64,000 nt of DNA, taken from positions 47,187 to 111,186 of the forward strand of contig QZCP01000126.1 of assembly GCA_003956705.1 (NCBI GenBank). Reading direction: 5' to 3'. The DNA comes from Brevipalpus yothersi (taxonomy: Eukaryota; Arthropoda; Arachnida; Trombidiformes; Tenuipalpidae). This document shows positions 10,996 through 22,900 of this stretch, piece after piece (position 1 is the stretch's first letter; each line of letters opens with the position of its first letter). The notes below the pieces were generated by a model. That model was not told where the DNA came from, searched no databases, and was given only the letters and a program-made list of their open reading frames with translations. The translations under genes were made by a program, and so were the position numbers.

Positions 10996-13287
10996 AACAA
11001 AATTTGACCCAAAAAGTTGAAAACGGTCATGAACAGCACCTTTGATAAATCCAATGAACATCCATAATGATGATCGATCATTACAACACCTGATCTGTCA
11101 TCAAATTTTTGATCAACGAAAATCAATATCTTGTATATCATCAACACACGCACACAGTGTCAAGGATCAAGCTCATCATTATGACGCCTACACTAAAGCA
11201 CACACTAATAAGAAGTGAAGAAAATTTTTCTCTATGAAATAAAGTAACATCTTGATATACAAAATGGCATCATTTCCTTCTCTTGATCACCCAAAAGATT
11301 CACCCATGTAGCATCAAATAACGTAAATTTTTTCACATGATTCGATAACGAATGATTGGAAAAATGATTATGACTGCAAATGAGATGTGATCAAGTAAAC
11401 TGGTGGAAACCTTCAAATAATGAGTACAAAGTTATGATTTTTACCTTAGAAAGGTCTCTTCCTCAGTGTCAAGCTTGTGACGAGTTTCTTAACGGGGACA
11501 AAATAAGACCATCAAATTTGAAATTTTTTCTGTCAAAACTGACAGATGAGGTCAAATCATCGGCCAGATCAAGCTGACAGCAAGATCAAGATGAAGTGAA
11601 CACTCACACACACATCATCCACAATGGATGGATAACATGGAGCTGAAAAATTTTTCTCACCTGTTTTAGGTTGATATTCTTTTCGATTGTGTCACATACC
11701 ATTCTTGGTAGTATTAATTGTGTGTAGAAGAAAATTAATTAGACAAAAAGGAAATATTTTCGCTTTTTACATATTAATCAACTGAAGGTGTACCGTTATA
11801 TTGATTCATACGAAACTTCATCTTTCTCTCTCTCTCTCTATGTTTTGAGGGCTACTTAATCATTTATCATGTTTTGTGATCATGAAGGCCAATTCGTCCG
11901 ATCGACAGTATTAAGCGAGATCTCTTCTCATTTCTTTTTTTCATTCGATCGATGAGAGAGAGAGTTAATCTAGCCTCAAGCTGAGCCTCATTTTAGCCTC
12001 ACCCTTGATTTGTGGTGGTTTGGACTTGGCCTGAGCACAGCGTGATCGACTGGCTGTTATGTGATTACAGATATGATCATAATAATAAATAAGGACCGAT
12101 TGCTTGGAAGCATGAATGAACAGTTATTTCACTCGAATATACATGTACTTGGCTTAACTGGTTTTTCGTTATGTTTCATTTCATACAAATCATCTATCTA
12201 TATACACTCAGATTCCAAGTCATTTACTCATGATAGTACATTTTTTCAGTTATCCAGTATTCCCAGATTGGTCAAAGAGGTTTCAAGAGAAACTTTGTTC
12301 AAGTTCGAAGATGAATGTTTTTTTAATCAGCTTTCAAGCCATCAAAATGGTTACCTCTTTCGTTTGTAGATATAAGGTCATCCCCCGTCAATCGAGCTTG
12401 ATCAAGGGTTTATCAACCAGGCAAAATTTATTAGAGCCAGGTACCTGTTTATTACCTTGAATCCTTTAGTTTAAATTCTAAACCTCAGTAATCTGAGATG
12501 GAAAGTGGAAGAGAAAGAGAAAGAGAGGTATACAAAAAATTCTAAACCAACCTCGGAAAAATCTATAGGGTGAAAAAAAAGAATATTCCTCTGGACGACG
12601 TAAGTATCATGAAAAAACTAATCGTTTATCACCATTGAATAGGGGGATGATGTAAAAAAAATTTACTCTCACCCAGTACTCTTCCTCAGGCTATTATTTT
12701 CGTATTATTGAATTATTCAAAAGAATACACTGATAACAGTAATAATAATGATGACCCAGGACAAGATTCTCATGTTTCTTTGGGCATGAAGTTCAGCCCA
12801 TAGAAGATGACGTAGTCTGTATAGTATAAATGATAATGATTTGGCTACTTTGAAACGTCCATCAAGGAAACCATCATCATGTGTTCAAGAAAGAGAGAGA
12901 GAGAGAAAGTTTTCTGCTTATCCCCACCATTCAATGACTAGTATTAGATTTAGATCTTTGAGATCAGAGTCTCAGCAGGAGCTTCGATTTGTGATGTGGA
13001 AAATTGGGAGACAAGATATTGGCGAAATAAAAGAAAGAAATTTCAGACGATTCAGCATGAAGCCTATCACATCTATTGATCACACACACACACAAGTGAA
13101 CTCGCCACCACAACTAATATTTCAGTCCACACAAGCTTCAATTGATACTGTGTGTACATGTATGTTGTCCACTTCACGAATCTACTAATCCGTGATCGAA
13201 AAAAAATGTGGCTGATTTTCCGCCTTGCTTTTGGGGGAGAGATAGAATGTTCCTCCTTCAAATCTCACTCTCTCATCACGAGCCTGA

Positions 13288-13322
<35 letters not shown>
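9980..13322. other. Intergenic, microsatellite-rich
   Basis: Between the P450 gene and the assembly gap there are (TC)n tracts (10925-10993; from 13290), short (GA) runs and many short frames without recognisable domains. I see no convincing gene. Single short exons could be missed here. Confidence 0.5.
10925..10993. repeat. (TC)n microsatellite
   Basis: About 69 bp of uninterrupted TC. Confidence 0.95.
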
Positions 13323-14131
13323 NNNNNNNNNNNNNNNNNNNNNNNNNNNNNNNNNNNNNNNNNNNNNNNNNNNNNNNNNNNNNNNNNNNNNNNNNNNNNN
13401 NNNNNNNNNNNNNNNNNNNNNNNNNNNNNNNNNNNNNNNNNNNNNNNNNNNNNNNNNNNNNNNNNNNNNNNNNNNNNNNNNNNNNNNNNNNNNNNNNNNN
13501 NNNNNNNNNNNNNNNNNNNNNNNNNNNNNNNNNNNNNNNNNNNNNNNNNNNNNNNNNNNNNNNNNNNNNNNNNNNNNNNNNNNNNNNNNNNNNNNNNNNN
13601 NNNNNNNNNNNNNNNNNNNNNNNNNNNNNNNNNNNNNNNNNNNNNNNNNNNNNNNNNNNNNNNNNNNNNNNNNNNNNNNNNNNNNNNNNNNNNNNNNNNN
13701 NNNNNNNNNNNNNNNNNNNNNNNNNNNNNNNNNNNNNNNNNNNNNNNNNNNNNNNNNNNNNNNNNNNNNNNNNNNNNNNNNNNNNNNNNNNNNNNNNNNN
13801 NNNNNNNNNNNNNNNNNNNNNNNNNNNNNNNNNNNNNNNNNNNNNNNNNNNNNNNNNNNNNNNNNNNNNNNNNNNNNNNNNNNNNNNNNNNNNNNNNNNN
13901 NNNNNNNNNNNNNNNNNNNNNNNNNNNNNNNNNNNNNNNNNNNNNNNNNNNNNNNNNNNNNNNNNNNNNNNNNNNNNNNNNNNNNNNNNNNNNNNNNNNN
14001 NNNNNNNNNNNNNNNNNNNNNNNNNNNNNNNNNNNNNNNNNNNNNNNNNNNNNNNNNNNNNNNNNNNNNNNNNNNNNNNNNNNNNNNNNNNNNNNNNNNN
14101 NNNNNNNNNNNNNNNNNNNNNNNNNNNNNNN

Positions 14132-14215
<84 letters not shown>

Positions 14216-14216
14216 T
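13290..14216. repeat. (TC)n microsatellite interrupted by an assembly gap
   Basis: TC repeats at 13290-13322 and 14132-14216 flank 809 Ns (13323-14131). The gap most likely spans a longer TC array or collapsed repeat. Its true length and content are unknown, so any open frame crossing it is artificial. Confidence 0.9.
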
Positions 14217-14238
14217 ATGTGATTCGATAAACAATTAA

Positions 14239-14400
14239 TTTAGGCGAACTTGACGATCAAGGCCTTTCTAGGGCCGAAAAGGCTCACACCTACCTATTCA
14301 CTACTATACACTATTCACACACACACACACACTCTCGTCAAACGTCACGATTAGAGAAGTGAACAAAATTCATCGCTTTAGGGCGAACCCATCAAGGCCT
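14239..14400 (+). promoter_or_regulatory. Duplicated upstream box, FTZ-F1-like sites
   Basis: The pair TTTAGG(G)CGAAC then ATCAAGGCCT occurs twice in the same orientation: 14239-14249 with 14256-14265, and 14377-14388 with 14391-14400. TCAAGGCC matches the first eight positions of the FTZ-F1/NR5 monomer consensus YCAAGGYCR. The second copy ends 26 bp before the TATA box. FTZ-F1 is a known regulator of insect cuticle genes at moulting. Its use here is inference. Confidence 0.5.
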
Positions 14401-14426
14401 GAGACCAACAACTTTCGATCGAGAGG

Positions 14427-14434
14427 TATATAAA
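14427..14434 (+). promoter_or_regulatory. TATA box of the cuticle-type gene
   Basis: TATATAAA lies 34 bp upstream of an initiator-like TCATTC (A at 14461) and 115 bp before the ATG at 14542. The spacing is typical of a strong focused promoter. Confidence 0.75.
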
Positions 14435-14541
14435 GTCGTTGAATGGACTTTGAGAGAATCATTCGAATCTTCTAGCCTCAAGTTCTTCTTTCTCTTACAT
14501 TTACCCAGTGTCCAATACACAACAAAAAACTTTTTTCCAAA

Positions 14542-14928
14542 ATGAAATTCTTCGCTTTCGTTGCAACCATCCTCGCCGCCGTCGCCGTTGGAATGTGTGG
14601 TATCATTGCGGCACCAGCAGTGGCCACCTATGCCCACACTGCCGCATATGCGGCACCAGCTCTTGCCCACTATGGATACGGATATGCCGCCCCATTGGCT
14701 GCCCCACTTGCCGCTCCTCTTGTTCACTCAGCACCAGTTGTTTCCCATGTTTCACATGCAGTCGCTGCTCCAGTTCTAGCTGCTCCTGCCTATGCTCCAT
14801 ACGCTCCATATGCTCCATATGCTGCTAAAGTTCTTGCTGCCCCATACGCAGCTAAAGTTTTGGCCCCAGGACTTCCCTTGGCCACTGGCATCTATGGTGC
14901 TCCAATTGCCACCATCTTGAAGAAGTAA
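14542..14928 (+). CDS. Secreted Ala/Pro/Tyr-rich cuticle-type structural protein
   Basis: Single-exon, 128-residue protein starting at ATG 14542 with an A in the -3 position. It has a signal peptide (MKFFAFVATILAAVAVGMCG), then low-complexity sequence rich in AAP motifs (APA, AAPL, AAPV) and tandem YAPYAPYAPYA, ending ATILKK. AAPA/AAPV repeats with Tyr mark structural cuticle proteins of arthropods that lack a chitin-binding R&R domain; Tyr may serve cross-linking. Codons favour GCC/GCT, giving higher GC than the flanks, as expected for an abundantly expressed gene. TATA box, initiator and AATAAA (15193-15198) frame a compact gene. The family is clear from composition, but orthology cannot be assigned because such proteins evolve quickly. 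Confidence 0.82.
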   Translation: MKFFAFVATILAAVAVGMCGIIAAPAVATYAHTAAYAAPALAHYGYGYAAPLAAPLAAPLVHSAPVVSHVSHAVAAPVLAAPAYAPYAPYAPYAAKVLAAPYAAKVLAPGLPLATGIYGAPIATILKK

Positions 14929-15701
14929 TTCTGGCCATTTCTCTCTTTGGATACAAGTGATGAACCGATCTCTATTCATCATGTTTCTCAATCAACTGGA
15001 TTCTTCTCTCCTCATATTACTTTCACCAATAGACTTTATTCTCTCTCGTTCCTACATTAAGAGCAAGAAATTTTTCACATGAATATCTCTTCGTTCTCAT
15101 TCACCCTACCGATATGAATCATTTCATTTAAACTTCCGCCGATCTCTTTTCGTCCCTTCCAACTGCCAATGTATCTGATGTAGTATAGATTTAATAAAAA
15201 TCAAGCCACAATTCAAAATTGATATCTCATTTTTCTTTACCTCGAGTATACTTGACCCTGATTCGAAAGTTATATTCTGTATGAATAAAATTCGACTTTC
15301 AAGTTGCCAATTGTTCTCAAATGGATAGTTGTGAGGTGGTCCTCATGATGAGTCTCAAGGTGTGGATGTATGCAAAGCTATTCACTTCCCGAACACATCA
15401 AGTTAGATTGATATCTCAAACGAATGTTCATAATTTTGAGAAAGGAAAGTTCGTAAAAACTGTCAAATTATAAGGCTGAGTCTTGGACTAACGAATTGTT
15501 GATCGTATTCACATTCATGATAAAGCCAGATAGTCGAACAATTGAATGAATTTGAAATCAGTTTATTAAAATAAAAATTGAGATAACATTGATTCGGAGG
15601 CAAAAGATGAGAATAATATCATAGAGAAAATTGCGAGAAATTGGACATCGGAATGACTAAAAAACACATGAATTCGATTTCTCAATTGGGAAACTTGTCA
15701 A
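14929..15701. other. 3' UTR and convergent intergenic region
   Basis: The 3' UTR of the cuticle-type gene ends near its AATAAA at 15193-15198. The minus-strand gene downstream has AATAAA at 15567-15562. Nothing else seen. Confidence 0.6.
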
Positions 15702-16133
15702 TTATTCTCCCCTATATTCAACCCAATTATCAGAGGTTTCATGAAGTTTTATTGAAAACAGTAGATTACGGTCTGTTAAACGTTCTCGAATCATATTGAA
15801 AAGATATATAGCAATATTTTCAACTGTTGATACTTTACCACTCCCTTTGAAATAGGCTACATCTTCATCAATAAACTTATGATCCACAGTATCGACAACT
15901 TCTAAAATAATTTGCTTCAAAGTGGTCAAATTGATCACCATTCCAGTAATTGGATCAGGAGGACCACGAAGTGTTACCTCAAGTGTATAGTTGTGACCAT
16001 GTCCATTGGGATTGTTACATTTTCCGAATATTTTCTTGTTAGCTTGGGCATCTAATTTAGAACAATGCAGTCGATGAGCACTACTGAAAGTAACCCGTTT
16101 GGTGAGATAAACAATTGGTCCAACATGTTCCAT
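15702..16133 (-). CDS. 6-pyruvoyl-tetrahydropterin synthase (PTPS)
   Basis: Single-exon, 143-residue enzyme (human PTS has 145). The start is ATG 16133-16131; the open frame extends two codons further but only to a TTG. PTPS converts 7,8-dihydroneopterin triphosphate to 6-pyruvoyl-tetrahydropterin, the second step to BH4, the cofactor of aromatic amino-acid hydroxylases; in flies the gene (purple) also feeds drosopterin eye pigment. All key residues are present: zinc ligands His20, His45 and His47 (SSAHRL; NGHGHNY), catalytic Cys39 (GKCNNPNGHGH), the Asp84-His85 dyad (TVDHKF) and Glu132 (HETSDN) for pterin binding. The gene faces BLTP2 across an 818-bp region. Polyadenylation signal at 15567-15562. 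Confidence 0.97.
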   Translation of the reverse strand: MEHVGPIVYLTKRVTFSSAHRLHCSKLDAQANKKIFGKCNNPNGHGHNYTLEVTLRGPPDPITGMVINLTTLKQIILEVVDTVDHKFIDEDVAYFKGSGKVSTVENIAIYLFNMIRERLTDRNLLFSIKLHETSDNWVEYRGE

Positions 16134-16951
16134 TCTCAAGTAAATTTGGATAAATATTCATTTAATCTTTAAAATCTTGAGAGAAAAAAACTTTCACTTG
16201 TAAGCAAAACTGAAAATCTTGCAGTTCGAGATTCGAAGTTCTAGAACCAAGCTCCACAATATCAGCCAATCGAGAGCATTAAATGTCCCAAATACAGCCA
16301 CATGGACCAATGCCAATGAAGATACAGATATTTTCAAGAAGTGTGTAAACCCAGCTTACTGAGCAGCTCAATTAATTATATTCATGATGATGATATTTCA
16401 TTTCATGATGATGTCAATTTTCATGGAATCAAGTTTTCTTGTCACCCAAAAGAAGAGAAAATATTTTCGCTTCAAGTGTGATGCAAGATGGCAGCAAAAA
16501 AGTATTGTTTACATGCATGTAAACATTTTCATGAAAATGTTTACATCTGTTTTCGTCTCTACCAAATGTTAATGTTCAAAGTGATTAGTGATTATGATTT
16601 AATAATAAGTGTAACATTGTCGGTATCATCATCATCTTCATCATTATTACTATTATCATTGTGGACAGTGGAAAAATATTCAGCATCAAAGTAAACTCTC
16701 TCTCTTTCTCAGTTATTTTGGAGGCCAAATGATTGATGGCTCATAATCAATTTATCTACTCTCGCGCTTGGCTGATGAGCTCGCACAATTTGATTTGCGG
16801 GCTTGATTATCAGTGGTTTCACTTGGAATATTCTTGATTATCAGTCTATCATATTGTTACAATCGTATCGAATGATGATCTGAGAAGATAGAGTATTCTG
16901 TACATTTTCTCTCTTTTTGCCTGACAGTCATCCAAATTAACTGTCATCATC
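16134..16951. other. Divergent region between PTPS and BLTP2
   Basis: Probable shared promoter region of two divergent genes. It contains the forkhead-motif palindromes at 16506-16546 and repeated TTCATGATGATG near 16380-16410. No coding sequence is recognised. Confidence 0.6.
16506..16546. promoter_or_regulatory. Nested perfect palindromes of forkhead-type sites
   Basis: A 20-bp perfect palindrome (16506-16525; arms TGTTTACATG) overlaps a 30-bp perfect palindrome (16517-16546; arms ATGTAAACATTTTCA). Together they give three TGTTTAC/GTAAACA motifs in alternating orientation. GTAAACA is the canonical forkhead-factor core (RYAAAYA). The palindromes are directly visible; regulatory use is inferred. 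Confidence 0.6.
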
Positions 16952-19900
16952 ATGATACTCGAGCTAGTTAGAGACTACATCTCACCATACTTTATTATTT
17001 TCTTGTTATTGACTCCGTTCATTTTTTGGATTATCTTAAGGTAAGATTGTGACTATTGAATTTTGATTAGTTCTAGTGAGTTGAATAGTTGTTATGAATT
17101 ATTCTTGATGATTGTGCATACCATTTGATTTCCTAGGCTACTTCTTTCGTTTGTGAAATGGTATTTGGACACTTACTATAAGGTGAAGTTTAAATTTGTT
17201 GGAATAAGATTCATTGGAGTGGATGAAATTTCATTCCTTCTTCCAAATGGGTACAAAATTGTAAGTAATTAGTGAATGTCTTAATTGTTTGACTGGGTGT
17301 AATTTGTTTTTCTTACTTTTATCACAGGAAGCTGATTGCCTCTGGTTTTCAGCTCACTTCAGGTCCTCCAAACAATTTTTGTGCCTCAACATTAGTGAAT
17401 TTAGAGTCAAGGGACATCTTACAGAATTTGATCGACATTCCATCCAAGTAGATCGTACAAATTGTCAGCCCATGATTGAAAATTCATTGGATGACTCGCG
17501 ATACTTTGGTAAAAAATTGCGCCGATTACTGGAAGTGCTCATCAAAGTCTTAAAATGTTTTTCTCTTCGTGTTACCAATTTGAGTTTCAACTTGCTGGCA
17601 ATAAGTGATAGTAATCAAGCAGAATGCTTACTCAACTCAACTATTCAAGAACTAGGTATCACTCTCTATGGAAAAGGCTCAACGTCTTTGGTGAGAGTGG
17701 AAAGTAAAGGCGGTTGCACAAAGTTGTTACGACACAGCACTGATGAAACTTGTCTTGCTAATATTTCATTTGATATCATCCTTTCGTTGTCAATGCAAAA
17801 TGCATCATTAGACATTGATATAAGTCTAGAGCAATTAGATACCTCTGTCAATGAGGGCATTTTCGCTCTGTTTTCTCAAAGAGGAAGGTATCGAAACGGT
17901 GATTCCGATCAGCGTAAGCTGGTATCGAAGAAAGCTTTAGATCTATATTTATTCTTTTGTCATCTTAATTTGTGCAACGTTAACTTCAAGAATAACATTC
18001 TCAAAATTCAAGTTTGTCGGGACCGTGGGCAGAGGATATTAACTCTTGAGAATGAAAAAAATTGGTTTAAAATATCCAAAAAGTTAAGCAATAGTTTTCT
18101 ATTGGAAACCGAGCTCTCGAATCTCAAAATATCTTCTAATCATTGTCAACTTGCCTCGTTTCAAAAGTTCTCCCTAGAAATGAATGCCACTGAGGAAAAA
18201 TCTATGAATCACTGTCTCAAGCTTGTTCATCGCTCAGAATTGATTTCGCTTCATCTATGCTACAACTCCAGTGAAATCGATTATTGGCATTGTTTAATTC
18301 ATAAGTCTTCAGAAACAAAAAGCTTGTCATCTCTTAATTCAAGCAACAGAAGTCCAGACTCGACACTTTCAATGAATCGGCTTCTCGGTCTACAAGATCC
18401 AATCCTTAAATTTTCCTCTGAAGTTGAATTCAAAGATATTCAGATTACATTCTTGCCCAATTCCTATCAAGGCTTCATTGTGAGCTCTCTACAAACTGGA
18501 AAGCTAACAGCGTTTGTCGATCCAGACCCAATCAAACAAGAAGTCAGGTAAAAATTTTTTGACTCAATTCGTTTTCTCAACTCAATCAGCACCATTTTAT
18601 ATTTGTGAATATATATTTGTTTGTTATATTTTCGTTAATTTTTTTCCAGTTTTGAATTCCTTTTGGACTCATTCACATCGTGCCAGAAAGATTCGAGAGT
18701 TTGGTATAATAATCCTGCATCAGACCAACCGAGTAGACAAATACTCCAATGGAAATCATGTCATTTCAGAGTAAGCATTATTTATTTAGATTACGCTTTC
18801 ATCATGTAATGACATATCTTTCAATTTCTACCAGCTCTTCCACACCACTTTTTCAAAGTCAACCATTCATTGTAGTATTGACTCTCCAACATTTGATATT
18901 GATTGCATCGAAAGCATATTACAGCATACATTCCAGAAAGAGGACAAAAATGTTCCATCAACACAGGACCGTCAAAGTTCTCAAAATTCTCCTACCGTCT
19001 ACATTCTGGAGCTACAATTGTACTCTATGACAGCACTCTCGAAAGATTTGAGATTGTCCATTGAATCTCTCATCTTGAAGCGGGAGAACTCCAAAACATC
19101 AGTTCATTTCACAAACTCATTTATTCATCCTCTATACTCACTACCTGGAGAATATGATAAGCATCTCTTTTCGACCAAGTTTGAGATGATATTCAACATG
19201 CAAACTCACGAGCGATCTTTTGTTTTCACGGATGACAATTATCTTCTATGGAGTGTGCTATTCCATTTGAGTGTTATACAAGCTATTCAAAAGATCAAAT
19301 TCATTTGGAGAAGTATAAAGCGTTCTCAAAATAACCCCGATAACGAACAGCGATCGCTTCCTTGGGCAACACTCATCAAACTAGGAAACAATGTCAAACT
19401 AGGTGCATTAGTATCAAATGAGGGGCATACCATTTTCTTCAACTTCCAGCAGTTTATATTTGAAAAGTCACCTATCGGAAAAACTGCTTTCAAAGCCGAT
19501 TGTTTAGTTTCGATAATCATGGATGGTAATACGATTGGCAGGTTTGAGAAGATTCGTGTTAAAAAATATCTTGAAGCTGATAGCTCAACTACATCCACCC
19601 AACAAATAATCAACAGAAAGGAATTGATGACATGCGGCTTGGGTCTGTCAAATTTGCGCAACCAAGTTTATCTTGTGTTCATCGAGAGCATAAAACTAGT
19701 CTTCCCTTATCGTTACAATTTTGCCAATACATTCAATGAAAAATTTTTCACAATTTTGAAATGGCTTAAAAAATACCACAGTTCATCGAGTGAGCGGATT
19801 GAGACTGTAAAATGTGATCTTGTACTCAAAGTACAGGCATTTTCCATGGAGGTTGGAGATGATCCATTTGAAGTCAAGCTCCGCGATAACTATGAACTCA

Positions 19901-22900
19901 TGGAAGATGAGTATCATGAAAGCAAAAAGCGGATACAAATGTGGCGAGAAAAGATAGATGAATCGAAAAAGAAAATGATCTCATTAGGTGAAACAAAACT
20001 GAATGAGCTCTACGCTGCTCTCTCCAAGAAGCAAGAAAATGTATATATAGAGCGCCATAGAAAGCTGTATGCCACTAGTCCACCTCGTACTCATCTATTT
20101 CTTTTGACTATGGAAAATCTTGACATGAAGATTGCTGCTGATGGCAATTTGACTGGCTATGAAAAGTTAATTGATCTCATGAAGAATCGTCTTGATAAGC
20201 AGTCTCCTTTTCCTCCCGATCTACGATTTGTTACTCTTTGGGGACGTTTTATCCAAGGCTCTGTTGGATCTTTCTCTAGTCGTTTACGAGATTTTCCAAA
20301 ACCTCTCCTAGAATTCAAGAACCTATCAGTCAGTGGTTTACTTATTGGCGCTGAACGAGAAGCTGCCTCAAGATCGCGTCGAGAATGTTTTGTAGACGTT
20401 GGCATTGGTCGTGAACCTTTCAAAGTAGAGAGGAGTATGAATCCTCTCAAACTCTACCATGATCTACACTTCAATGTTGATTCTATAGCTTATACTCATG
20501 GCTCGTCTTGGGAGCCAGTCCTACAACAACTCAGTCTGTGTTTTGAATACATCATCAAACCATCTGCCGATCCGAGTCCAACTTTGCCTTGGTGGGATCG
20601 TGTTCGTCTACTACTCCATGGAAACATTCGAGTGACCAGCTCTAATCTTTCCTTATTCTTCCATGCATCTCTTAATCCTTATAATTCAACAGAACTAATA
20701 GAATTTGCCTTCTCTGATTCTATTGTTGAATGGATAACAGGGAAAATCGGTATATTAGGTAATGTAAGCCTCCTAGTTCACACTGCCTCCAAATATGATG
20801 ATCGTAGGATAATTCACCTGCCAAATGCTAAAATCTCTTTTGACCTTCTATGGGAATGCTTGGGAAATCCATTTGATCATCACTCAGTTGCTCCTCATGC
20901 AGCGGATAAAGTTCCAGAATACTCGATTCATCAAAATTGGGACTCTTATCGAGCTTTTCGGTCCCAAAATTTGAAAGTTAGAATATATATAGAAAATATC
21001 AAAGCTGATATCGAACAGATGCCCACTATTTTATTGTTCAGCTCTACATTCAAGTGGTTAGAAAATCAGAAAACAATATTCAGAGGCATTGCAAGATTGA
21101 CTAGGAGAGGCAAACTTTTTGGAAATATAAAACCAAGGAAGAAACCCTTTACGAGAATTTTCAAAGAAATTAGAGTCACTATGTGTCTCAAAAAGTTCAA
21201 AGTGTACTATTGGTCTTCTCTTTCCAAACAACTTGGGCTGGAATGTTATGGTGATTCCTTAACTCACAGTGCTCATCACAATATTTTCTATGTTCCTCAT
21301 GGAGATGGTCTATGTAGAAGGTGAGTCTGGCCTGCGGATTCGTTATTTGAATGCGTTATTCAAAAATATAATTCTCCTAACAGAGCTCGTCCCGTCACTC
21401 ACATTGCTTGTATGAACTCGGAAGTCTCAAACGTTGAGGTTTGGCTCACAAAGAATGAAAATGATAAGGTCACACCGAATCTCGAAGAGTCTGAGGAATC
21501 TGAACCAGAAGGTGCAGTCAAGAATTATTTCTTTAGCTTTGAGACGATGTCCTACAATAGAGCTTCATCTGAAACAACAAGCCCAACAGAAATTCGAGAA
21601 TCACCCAATGATCCTACACACCGTCTAGTCGTGCGAAACTTGAAGGGTGCTTGGACTAAACAGAACCGTGATATTGCCATCTCATTGTTCGATCTCTACA
21701 TGAATGCCGAACAATTGAAACGTAACCTATCAACTGATGCTCTCAAAGCTTTCAAAATTGATGGACAAGTATGTTACATGGGAGGATCACCCGTGAAGAG
21801 CAAATTCATGGGACAATCGCAGACCAATACCTCAACGACGAGCACCACTAGTCCAGCTTCAACTTTAACCAAAAATTATGCTGCAAGTATGCTTCAAAAG
21901 CTGATTGCTGAATCAGAGGGCAATCCTGATGGTATTTGTACCGAGGATAGTCAAAGTGTGATCGTCAGCGAAGAGCCAAAGCTGAGAGGAATTACAGCTT
22001 GTTCTGATGAAAATCTTATCCGGAAAACGTGGCTGATTGAGCTGGTTAATTCTCAGGTCATGTTAAGAGGCTGTGAAACTTTGGGATATGTTATAGTTAG
22101 CGCTGCGAAAACTCAAATCGTTCAAAAACTTTATACTCCAGTTTGGAAAGATCGAACTCTGCTCTCCAAGACAGCTCTAGTCGGATCGATCGAATGTATG
22201 CAATACTACGCCACAGTTGAAGCTCAGAATAGTGATGAGGGAGACATTAATTGGCTATCTGTTGAAAACATTGAAGAACGCACAAATCTTGACTTCAATG
22301 AACCTCTTGATATCGTTGGGAGTGGGCAGAGCGCCGGAGGTTTCGTGAGCCCTGTAGTTGGACGTTCTAGTATTTTGGTTGATGATGATGGCCAGATTCC
22401 CGTTCAATTGCAGCGGATAATATCACGTTGTAGCTGCCAGTTTTACTATGTAAACTATTCTAAAGATGTTCCTCCAGAAGTGATTGACAAAGCACCACCC
22501 TTGGTTGACGAAAGTGATCTTCATCTCGAACCATGGGCAGAGGATATTGCAGTCGACTCTTTCACTATGAACCATCACGATCTAGAAATTTATACAAATT
22601 CTCAGCAATTTGCTATGATCATGGACTTGGTCAACAATTTATTACTCTATGTTGAGCCTCACAAGAGAGAAGCCTTTGAAAACCTCCAGAGGATGAAGTT
22701 CAAGTCAGTCCTTGATCCAACGGAAAGTCTCAGAGGCCCGATCTTAGCTTATCAAGATAACATAAGAGCAATGGTTATGCGTCTGAAACAATCAGAGAAA
22801 GAGAGTTATTTTCTCCAGAGAGCCTTTTTAGACGAGAGACAAGTCACCGGGATCGAGAATGAAACCATGAAAGAAGAATTGGCTACTTTGGAACGACAAA

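Noticed and set aside
11380..11577. 65-codon frame with a CxxC pattern
   Set aside because: Too short, no second Cys pair in order and no splice context; probably chance.
13152..14234. Long open frames across the N gap
   Set aside because: They consist of Ns and TC/GA repeats translated as SLSLSL or ERERER; they are artefacts.
16384..16694. Short frames between PTPS and BLTP2
   Set aside because: They overlap the palindromes and show no protein similarity.
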